The notes under the pieces: generated by a model | The model's database searches: none | The model's input: only the letters and a program-made list of their open reading frames with translations | Told to the model about the DNA's origin: nothing | From: Woeseiaceae bacterium | GTDB lineage: Bacteria; Pseudomonadota; Gammaproteobacteria; Steroidobacterales; Woeseiaceae | Reading direction: 5' to 3' | DNA length: 5,168 nt | Assembly: GCA_022615525.1 (NCBI GenBank) | Contig: JAKEGN010000143.1 | Location: forward strand, 1 to 5,168 | Position numbers and translations under genes: made by a program | Shown here: piece after piece, positions 1-5,168 of the stretch | How the letters are laid out: each line of letters begins with the position of its first letter | How positions within the stretch are numbered: position 1 is the first letter of the stretch

Positions 1-1329
1 AACGCCACGGTGCGCCTCGAGCAGTTACCGCGGTTCTTCAGACAAGCCCGGGGTGCCATCGATCCGGCGCGCGTGCCCAAAATTCACGCCGAGACTGCCA
101 TTCAGCAGAACCCGGGACTGAACTCGATTATCGACAGCATGGTCGTGCCGAACCTCGGCACATTGTCCCCCGCCGCACGCACCAGGCTCGAGGCCGCCAT
201 CGAGACAGCGCGAGCGGCTGTAGCAGAGCACCAGGACTGGCTCGAGGAGGATTTGCTTCCGCGGGCCGCCGGCGAATTCCGCATAGGCGCAAGCAATTTC
301 GACCAGAAACTCAAATTCACGTTGAATTCCCCGCTCAGCCGCCGTGATATCCGGCTCCGCGCCGAGAACGAATACGACGCCGTACGAAACGAGATGTATG
401 TGCTCGCAAAGGAAATCTACGCCAAGCAACATCCCTACACCCGTTTCCCGGACCAGCCCGACGAATCGTACAAGCAGGTCATTATTCGTGCGGCGCTCGA
501 GCAAGCGTATCAGCAACTTCCGGAACGCGACGGAATCGTCGATGTTGCGAAAGAGTATCTCGCGCAGGCCACGGATTTCGTGAGGGAACGGAATATCGTC
601 ACGGTGCCCGATGAGCCGATCGAGATCATCATCAGGCCGGAGTTCCAGCGAGGCGTATCCGTTGCCTATCTCGATCCGCCGGGTCCGCTGGATCGCGGCC
701 AGAAAACTTTCTATGCCGTGGCTCCGTTGCCCGAAGACTGGAGCGACGAACAGGTAAGGTCCTTTCTGCGGGAATACAATCTCCTGTCGATCCAGGACCT
801 GACCATCCATGAAGCAATGCCGGGCCACTACCTGCAGCTCGCGCTGAGCAACCGCTATCCGTCGGTCCTGAGGTCGGTACTATGGTCAGGCCCGTTCGTC
901 GAAGGCTGGGCGGTTTATGCGGAACAGGTCATGATCGATGAGGGCTACCTGGGCGGGAATCCGCTGATGCGCCTGATCAACCTCAAGTGGTACCTGCGTG
1001 CCATAACCAACGCGATCATCGACCAGGCCATACACGTCGACGGCATGACGCGCGAGGCCGCGATGAACCTGATGATCGAGGGCGGGTTCCAGGAAGAACG
1101 CGAGGCCGCCGGCAAGTGGGTCAGGGCGCAACTTTCGTCGACTCAGCTATCCACCTATTTCGTCGGCTACCAGGAACATATCGACATGCGACGTGCGGTC
1201 GAAGCCGCCTGGGGCGATGAATTCACCTTGCGACGCTACCACGACCAGGCCCTGTCGTACGGCTCCCCATCGGTCAGGTACGTGCGTGCCCTGATGCTCG
1301 ACCGGGAAATCCCGCGCAGCGTGCGTTGA
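1..1329 (+). CDS. DUF885 family putative zinc metallopeptidase, 5'-truncated by the window edge
   Basis: The frame is open from base 1 (AAC GCC ACG GTG) to TGA at 1327-1329, giving 442 visible codons. A GTG at 10 could be read as a start, but there is no Shine-Dalgarno sequence in view, and family members are usually about 550-620 residues with a secretion signal, so roughly 150 N-terminal residues are probably missing. Numbering from the GTG, the family signature HEAMPGH lies at residues 267-273 (bases 808-828), followed by EGWAVYAE at 298-305 (901-924). By analogy with related metallopeptidases the two His and a downstream Glu would bind a metal ion, with Glu268 as the likely catalytic base. 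The C-terminus keeps the usual family ending: a GGFQEEREAAGKWVR helix, a TYFVGY segment and RRYHDQALSYG around His411. The substrate is unknown; many relatives are exported, so a periplasmic or envelope peptidase is likely but inferred. The downstream neighbour is convergent, so this gene ends its transcription unit. Confidence 0.88.
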   Translation, partial: NATVRLEQLPRFFRQARGAIDPARVPKIHAETAIQQNPGLNSIIDSMVVPNLGTLSPAARTRLEAAIETARAAVAEHQDWLEEDLLPRAAGEFRIGASNFDQKLKFTLNSPLSRRDIRLRAENEYDAVRNEMYVLAKEIYAKQHPYTRFPDQPDESYKQVIIRAALEQAYQQLPERDGIVDVAKEYLAQATDFVRERNIVTVPDEPIEIIIRPEFQRGVSVAYLDPPGPLDRGQKTFYAVAPLPEDWSDEQVRSFLREYNLLSIQDLTIHEAMPGHYLQLALSNRYPSVLRSVLWSGPFVEGWAVYAEQVMIDEGYLGGNPLMRLINLKWYLRAITNAIIDQAIHVDGMTREAAMNLMIEGGFQEEREAAGKWVRAQLSSTQLSTYFVGYQEHIDMRRAVEAAWGDEFTLRRYHDQALSYGSPSVRYVRALMLDREIPRSVR

Positions 1330-1426
1330 AACGCCGGTCGCCGATGCAGGCGACTCCGTTCGCTGCTGTCGCGACGGCAACATCGCAGAGCTGGCACCGC
1401 ACCAATCGGCTGCGACGAAGACGGGG

Positions 1427-1513
1427 AGCGTCGCCGGTGGGCTGGCCCTGTGAAGGAAATAAAGCGGACGGCAGGGAGCCATTCCTTCACAGGGCCAGCC
1501 TGCCGGTGACGCT
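1427..1513. repeat. Long imperfect inverted repeat (32-bp arms, 23-nt loop) between convergent genes
   Basis: Bases 1427-1458 pair with 1482-1513. The inner 19 pairs (1440-1458 with 1482-1500) are perfect Watson-Crick, and the outer 13 contain three non-Watson-Crick positions (1433/1507, 1438/1502, 1439/1501). Read as + strand RNA, all three are G-U wobbles, so the whole 32-pair stem is unbroken; in the - strand transcript they become C-A mismatches. The loop is 1459-1481. It lies 97 bases after the DUF885 stop and 72 bases beyond the end of the convergent membrane protein gene. No U-run follows either arm, so it is not a textbook intrinsic terminator. It could be a REP/BIME-like or MITE-like dispersed repeat, or a hairpin that blocks read-through or protects the 3' end of the DUF885 mRNA. 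The structure is read directly from the sequence; the role is inferred. Confidence 0.9.
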
Positions 1514-1552
1514 GAATCGTTTGCTTCAGAAACCGCGTGAGGTTTGGACATT

Positions 1553-1576
1553 CGCGTCGCCTGGATCGGCGACGCG
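1553..1576. other. Short inverted repeat beside the 3' end of the minus-strand gene; possible weak terminator
   Basis: CGCGTCGCC at 1553-1561 is the exact reverse complement of 1568-1576, leaving a 6-nt loop (1562-1567). It begins 10 bases beyond the TGA of the minus-strand membrane protein gene, a normal distance for a terminator stem. On the minus strand it is followed by AATGTCCAAACC, not a T-run, so Rho-independent termination is doubtful. Confidence 0.35.
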
Positions 1577-1585
1577 GTGCGAATC

Positions 1586-1834
1586 TCATCTGGACCGATG
1601 CATGTTCCTCGCGAGACCGTAGAGGCTGATCAGCAACCACGCCAGCTCGACAATGAACGCCGACAGGTTGAACTGTTGGATGAGCGACACGATTATGAGC
1701 AGCGCGCCGAGCGCATTGGCGGCGGAGAATACCCGCGACGTCGCCTGTATGCGTTCTGTCTGCAACAGGAAATACAACACCAGCACCATCACGACGCCGA
1801 TGTTGCCGAGCAGGTCGTGCCATCCATAAGCCAT
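1586..1834 (-). CDS. Small CBU_0592-like integral membrane protein
   Basis: This 82-residue protein begins MAYGWHDLLGNIGVV and ends LARNMHRSR. It has three evident hydrophobic segments: about residues 7-25, 34-52 (containing NALGALLIIVSLI) and 57-75 (FIVELAWLLISLYGL). The starting WHD motif, the NALGALL segment, the FNLSAF turn and the ELAWLLISLYG helix are as I recall the CBU_0592-like family of 75-90 residue membrane proteins of unknown function, so it is full length. The ATG at 1834 is preferred because the family starts at this point. A modest purine tract (AAAGAG, 1850-1845) precedes it by 10 nt. An in-frame ATG at 1870 would add 12 residues but has no ribosome binding site and adds polar, unfamily-like sequence. 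The gene is divergent from the RND permease and convergent with the DUF885 gene, so it is probably monocistronic. It is an inner-membrane protein; its biochemical role is unknown. Confidence 0.85.
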   Translation of the reverse strand: MAYGWHDLLGNIGVVMVLVLYFLLQTERIQATSRVFSAANALGALLIIVSLIQQFNLSAFIVELAWLLISLYGLARNMHRSR

Positions 1835-1868
1835 TGTTTTATAACTCTTTATCGGGTTGGTGTCCGGC

Positions 1869-1897
1869 ATTATGCATGGGCGCAGCAGCATTTCCCA
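1869..1897 (-). promoter_or_regulatory. Candidate sigma70-type promoter for the small membrane protein gene
   Basis: On the minus strand, CATAAT at 1874-1869 matches the -10 consensus at 5 of 6 positions. The hexamer 17 bases upstream (TGGGAA, 1897-1892) is a poor -35 (3 of 6). Transcription would start near 1862, giving a leader of roughly 28 nt before the ATG at 1834, a sensible length. It rests on one good hexamer only. Confidence 0.25.
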
Positions 1898-1982
1898 GCG
1901 CCGCCGCCGACATGATTCACCCACCCCCGCAGCTGGACTTGTTCCAAATGGACTGCCCGTTGCAACCCTGCATGAACTCGCA

Positions 1983-2007
1983 TGCATCTCATTAGTCTGA
2001 AGATGCA
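1983..2007. promoter_or_regulatory. Operator-like dyad upstream of the RND permease gene
   Basis: TGCATCT (1983-1989) and its exact reverse complement AGATGCA (2001-2007) are separated by 11 bases. The dyad ends 23 bases before the permease ATG and just upstream of its Shine-Dalgarno sequence. Perfect 7-bp half-sites on a 25-bp footprint resemble a binding site for a dimeric regulator; RND pump genes are often repressed by TetR- or MarR-type proteins bound at such sites. A hairpin in the mRNA leader is the alternative. No regulator gene is in the window. Confidence 0.4.
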
Positions 2008-2011
2008 CTCT

Positions 2012-2018
2012 GGGGGAG
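2012..2018 (+). promoter_or_regulatory. Ribosome binding site of the RND permease gene
   Basis: GGGGGAG lies 12 bases before the ATG at 2031. An in-frame TGA at 1998-2000, with no ATG, GTG or TTG between it and 2031, leaves 2031 as the only credible start. Confidence 0.65.
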
Positions 2019-2030
2019 CCGGACAAGAAC

Positions 2031-5000
2031 ATGAATCTCACGGATCTCAGCACACGGCACTGGCCGTCGGTCGCTGTCGTGGTTGCCCTTATTACCCTTT
2101 TTGGTGCGCTGTCGATCGGCCGCCTGCCTATACAACTGTTACCGAATATCGAGGAGCCGCAGATCAGCATCGCCAATTTCTGGCGCGCTGCTGCCCCGGA
2201 AGAGATGGAGGCCAGTATCGTCGAGCCGCAGGAGAACGTGCTGAAGAATACGCCCGGCCTGACCAATATCAATTCCTTCGTTACCCGCGGCGCCGGATTC
2301 ATCAATCTCACGTTTGCCGTCGGCACCGATATCCAGACCGCAAAGCTCGATGTCATCAACAACCTGAACCAGGCGCCGCCGCGGCCGGCAGATGCCATCG
2401 AGCCGCAGGTATTCGCAGGCGGCGGCAGGCAGACACCGGGCGCGGCTTCCTTGCTGGTCAGGGTACTCCCGGATAATCCCGACAAGGAGCTCGCCAATTA
2501 CCAGAAACTCATCGAGGAATTCGTCGAGCCTCGCCTCGCCCGAATTCCGGGCGTCTCGCGCGTCGAGCTCCAGGGCGAGCAACCGCGCGAGGTACATATC
2601 GTATTTGATTCGTATCGTGCGGCGGCACTTGGCATCCAGGTCAGTGACATCATCTCGACGATTTCACGGGCGACCGATACATCGGGCGGCTTTGCCGACG
2701 TGGGACGCCGCCAGTACACGGTGCGTTTCGTCGGCCAGTTCGAGCCGGACGATCTCAGTCAGCTCATCGTGGGCTGGAGCGGTGATCGGCCGATCAGCCT
2801 GAGCGAGGTCGCCGACGTCGACATCGTCCCGCGCAAGCAGGACGGGTTCACGTTGCGTAACGGCTATCCCGCCTATTACATCACGGTGCAGCGGGAGTAC
2901 GACGCCAACACGGTGTCGATACTCGACGGCGTGAACGAAGCCATCGTCGAGTTGAATGCCGGACCGCTGGCCGAGGCCGGCCTCGAGATCGACCTGAGCT
3001 TCGATGCCTCGATTCACATTCGCCGCGCCATAGCGCTGGTTCAAAGCAATCTCGGACTCGGACTTTTCCTCGCGATCGGCTCGCTCTACTTCCTGATGCG
3101 CAACCGCCGCGCCACCCTGTTGGTCGCCGCCACGGTGCCGCTGTCGTTGCTGGTCGCATTCATCTCCTTGTCCGTTTTCGGCAAGTCGCTGAATGTCATT
3201 TCGCTGGCCGGGCTCGCTTTTGCCGTCGGGCTGGTGATGGACGCAGCGATCATCACGCTGGAAAACATCGTGCGCTGCCGCCAGGACGGCATGCCGATAC
3301 AGGAGGCGGCGAGCAAAGGAACCCGCCAGATTACCGGGGCGCTCTTTGCCTCCACCGTTACCAGCGTTGCCATTTTCCTGCCCGTACTCTTCATGGAGGG
3401 CATGGAGGGACAGTTGTTCCAGGACCTCGCGCTGACCCTCGCAGTTTCCGTGATGGCTTCATTCATCGTTGCCGTGACTGCCCTGCCGGTCGCAGCGGCC
3501 TACCTGCTCAGGGACCAGGATGACGATCCCTGCAAACACTGGTGGCAGTGGACAACGAATGCGGCCATGCGTCTTACGCGATCTCCCCGGCTCTGCCTCA
3601 GCTGGATCGTGGCCATACTCGGCGGCTCATTGCTCGCCATCTTTCTGCTGATGCCCAAGGCGAACCTGCTTCCCCAGGCCCCGGCAGATTCCTTGAACGC
3701 ATTTTTCAACATGCCGCCCGGCGGCACCGTCGACATGTTGAAGACCGAGATCGCGGGCGAGATCGTGAAGCGCCTGAAGCCGTACATGGACCACGAAAAA
3801 CAGCCTTACATACGTGGATACAACCTGTCCGCTTTCGGCACCTTCAATGCGCTGTTCATCTATCCGCAGGACCCCGCGCGCATCGAGGAGATGATAGGCA
3901 TCGTGCGGGGCGAGGTGCTGATAGATTTGCCCGACACCCAGGCCTTCGTACAACGATCGTCGCTGCTCAATTTCGGCTTCGACGGAGGCCGCAGCATCAA
4001 CGTCGACCTGCAGGGACCGGATATCGAAGGGCTCTCGGAAGCTGCCATAGCCGGCATGCCGATCATCAACGAAGCTATTCCAGGAGCACAGGTCCGGCCG
4101 ATTCCCGGGCTGGAGGTTGCCGAACCCGAGCTTCAGCTGGTTCCGGTTGACCGGCGCATTACCGCGGCCGGACTCGACCGGGCCGCCGTCGCAAACATCA
4201 TTCGCGCGACCACCAGCGGCACGTTCGTGGGTGAATATTTCGACGGCAACGACCGCATGGACATCATTTTGCGCGGGCCCACGTGGCGCTCCCCGGAAGA
4301 ACTCGCGGACATACCTATCGCAACGCCACTCGCAGGCATCCAGACACTCGGCGAGCTTACGGAGATTCGTCGCACCGTCGGACCTTCGCAACTGTTGCGC
4401 GTCGACGGGCAACGTACGCTGACCCTGAGCGTCACTCCTCCCGAGGAGATGACAGTCCAGGAGTCGCTGGACACGTTGCGCGACATCGTCGGTCCCAGAC
4501 TGAAGGAAATCCTGCCAGCAGGCGTGTCGGTGCAATACCGCGGCACTGCCGACCGTCTCGACGAAGCTTTTGCGCAGACGGGCACCAACCTGGTCCTCGC
4601 TACTGTCATCCTGTTCTTCATCCTCGCGGCGATGTTCCGATCGATCAGAGACAGCCTGCTGGTCTTGACGGTCATGCCGCTGGCGGTCGCCGGTGGCGTC
4701 ATGGCGCTGCGCATAATGAACCTGTTCACGCGACAGTCGATGGACCTGCTGACCATGATCGGTTTCATCATCCTGCTGGGTCTCGTGGTCAACAACGCGA
4801 TCCTGCTGGTGATGCAGATGCGCGAGGGACAAAAGTCCGGGCTCGAACAAAGCCTTGCCGTTGCCGAAGCAATACGGCTTCGGGCTCGTCCGATCTACAT
4901 GAGCACGCTGACCAGTATTTTCGGCATGCTGCCGCTGATGCTCGTTCCCGGCGTCGGATCGCAGATCTATCGAGGCCTTGCGACCGTTATCATCGGCGGG

Positions 5001-5135
5001 ATGACGATGTCCGGACTTTTCACGCTGATACTGATACCCGCCTTCCTGAGACTGCCCCCGTTTTCATTTTCCTGGACCGTGAAACGCCAGCCTGGACGAC
5101 TCGTCGATAACCAGGGAGTACCCGTCGATGCCTAG
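2031..5135 (+). CDS. RND-family efflux transporter permease subunit (AcrB/MdtB-like fold)
   Basis: This complete 1034-residue protein has the usual length of an RND drug-type permease. These proton-driven inner-membrane trimers export substrates with a periplasmic adaptor and an outer-membrane channel. The layout is canonical: TM1 about 11-30, a large periplasmic loop about 31-337, TM2-TM6 about 338-492, TM7 about 521-541, a second periplasmic loop about 542-851, and TM8-TM12 about 852-1004. Family hallmarks include RLPIQLLPNIEEPQI after TM1, PGLTNINSFVTRGAGFINLTF, and LAFAVGLVMDAAIITLENI in TM4. Compared with AcrB, Asp404 aligns with Asp407, but Asp408 is Ala405, Lys940 is Asn921 (VVNNAILLV in TM10) and Thr978 is Ser958, while Arg971 is kept as Arg951. 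This pattern occurs in other RND branches, so the protein is probably functional but not a classical AcrB. No adaptor gene precedes it; an overlapping gene follows at 5128. The substrate cannot be predicted. Confidence 0.95.
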   Translation: MNLTDLSTRHWPSVAVVVALITLFGALSIGRLPIQLLPNIEEPQISIANFWRAAAPEEMEASIVEPQENVLKNTPGLTNINSFVTRGAGFINLTFAVGTDIQTAKLDVINNLNQAPPRPADAIEPQVFAGGGRQTPGAASLLVRVLPDNPDKELANYQKLIEEFVEPRLARIPGVSRVELQGEQPREVHIVFDSYRAAALGIQVSDIISTISRATDTSGGFADVGRRQYTVRFVGQFEPDDLSQLIVGWSGDRPISLSEVADVDIVPRKQDGFTLRNGYPAYYITVQREYDANTVSILDGVNEAIVELNAGPLAEAGLEIDLSFDASIHIRRAIALVQSNLGLGLFLAIGSLYFLMRNRRATLLVAATVPLSLLVAFISLSVFGKSLNVISLAGLAFAVGLVMDAAIITLENIVRCRQDGMPIQEAASKGTRQITGALFASTVTSVAIFLPVLFMEGMEGQLFQDLALTLAVSVMASFIVAVTALPVAAAYLLRDQDDDPCKHWWQWTTNAAMRLTRSPRLCLSWIVAILGGSLLAIFLLMPKANLLPQAPADSLNAFFNMPPGGTVDMLKTEIAGEIVKRLKPYMDHEKQPYIRGYNLSAFGTFNALFIYPQDPARIEEMIGIVRGEVLIDLPDTQAFVQRSSLLNFGFDGGRSINVDLQGPDIEGLSEAAIAGMPIINEAIPGAQVRPIPGLEVAEPELQLVPVDRRITAAGLDRAAVANIIRATTSGTFVGEYFDGNDRMDIILRGPTWRSPEELADIPIATPLAGIQTLGELTEIRRTVGPSQLLRVDGQRTLTLSVTPPEEMTVQESLDTLRDIVGPRLKEILPAGVSVQYRGTADRLDEAFAQTGTNLVLATVILFFILAAMFRSIRDSLLVLTVMPLAVAGGVMALRIMNLFTRQSMDLLTMIGFIILLGLVVNNAILLVMQMREGQKSGLEQSLAVAEAIRLRARPIYMSTLTSIFGMLPLMLVPGVGSQIYRGLATVIIGGMTMSGLFTLILIPAFLRLPPFSFSWTVKRQPGRLVDNQGVPVDA
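5113..5118 (+). promoter_or_regulatory. Ribosome binding site inside the permease 3' end, for the overlapping downstream gene
   Basis: AGGGAG lies 9 bases before the ATG at 5128, within the last codons of the permease. The match and spacing are close to ideal and support 5128 as a real start. Confidence 0.55.
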
Positions 5136-5168
5136 GATTCATGTCAGTAGCCGTTTAACCAGTCTATT
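5128..5168 (+). CDS. Start of a downstream co-transcribed gene, cut by the window end
   Basis: The ATG at 5128 opens a frame reading MPRIHVSSRLTSL, with no stop before the window ends (13 full codons plus two bases). It overlaps the permease stop (TAG 5133-5135) by 8 bases, an arrangement typical of translational coupling, and has a good Shine-Dalgarno sequence at 5113-5118. RND permeases normally share an operon with a periplasmic adaptor or an outer-membrane channel gene, and none is seen upstream, so either is a reasonable guess. The 13 residues themselves identify nothing. The other nearby ATG, at 5141, runs into a stop after five codons. Confidence 0.55.
   Translation, partial: MPRIHVSSRLTSL

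Noticed and set aside
10..12. GTG at 10 as the true start of the DUF885 gene
   Set aside because: The frame is open to the window edge, no ribosome binding site can be assessed, and the protein would be much shorter than its family.
1427..1513. Long hairpin as an integron attC site or a transposon terminal repeat
   Set aside because: No attC core-type boxes, integrase, transposase or flanking target duplication are visible, so a specific element class cannot be assigned.
1326..1622. Plus-strand open frame of 98 codons across the convergent spacer
   Set aside because: It overlaps the DUF885 stop, runs through both arms of the long hairpin and into the antisense of the membrane protein gene. 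Its composition is Arg/Ser-rich with no recognisable domain; it is an artefact of high GC.
1147..1823. Long minus-strand open frames across the DUF885 3' end and the hairpin
   Set aside because: They lie antisense to a clear coding frame. The GWPCEG and LHRAS peptides seen on both strands come only from the inverted repeat.
1939..1995. Possible sigma70 promoter for the permease (TTGTTC at 1939, TTGCAA at 1960, CATTAG at 1990)
   Set aside because: No -35/-10 pair has acceptable spacing: TTGCAA to CATTAG is 24 bases, and hexamers at 16-18 bases match poorly. A promoter must exist here or be of another type, but I cannot place it.
1835..2497. Extension of the membrane protein frame upstream to 2497, making a protein of about 300 residues
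   Set aside because: The added part is low-complexity Ser/Arg-rich sequence antisense to the permease, and the family begins at the ATG at 1834.
3627..4850. Antisense open frame of 407 codons inside the permease gene
   Set aside because: It is His/Asp/Arg-rich with no membrane or domain pattern, and complements a highly conserved RND frame; a GC-driven shadow.

Overview
The window (about 60% GC by eye) looks like chromosomal DNA of a Gram-negative bacterium, most likely an environmental gammaproteobacterium. This rests on a DUF885-type protein, a small membrane protein of the CBU_0592 type and a full-length RND efflux permease. No rRNA, tRNA or marker gene is present to settle the lineage.

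Layout: (1) Positions 1-1329, + strand, hold the C-terminal part of a DUF885 putative metallopeptidase; its N-terminus lies outside the window. (2) Positions 1330-1585 are a convergent intergenic region. It is dominated by a very long inverted repeat (1427-1458 paired with 1482-1513) that would fold into a 32-bp RNA hairpin, followed by a smaller 9-bp dyad next to the end of the minus-strand gene. (3) Positions 1586-1834, - strand, encode an 82-residue three-helix membrane protein of the CBU_0592-like family. (4) Positions 1835-2030 are a divergent intergenic region with an operator-like dyad (1983-2007) and a good Shine-Dalgarno sequence for the next gene. (5) Positions 2031-5135, + strand, encode a complete 1034-residue RND permease. 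(6) Positions 5128-5168, + strand, hold the first 13 codons of a further gene that overlaps the permease stop and has its own ribosome binding site, so the permease is probably the first gene of an operon that continues outside the window.

The permease would act in the inner membrane with a periplasmic adaptor and an outer-membrane channel, neither of which is visible here. The DUF885 gene and the small membrane protein have no evident functional link to it beyond adjacency. I see no mobile element genes, CRISPR, phage or defence genes, and no clearly novel multi-gene system. The most noteworthy items are the large hairpin between the convergent genes, the non-canonical proton-relay residues of the permease, and the dyad just upstream of it.
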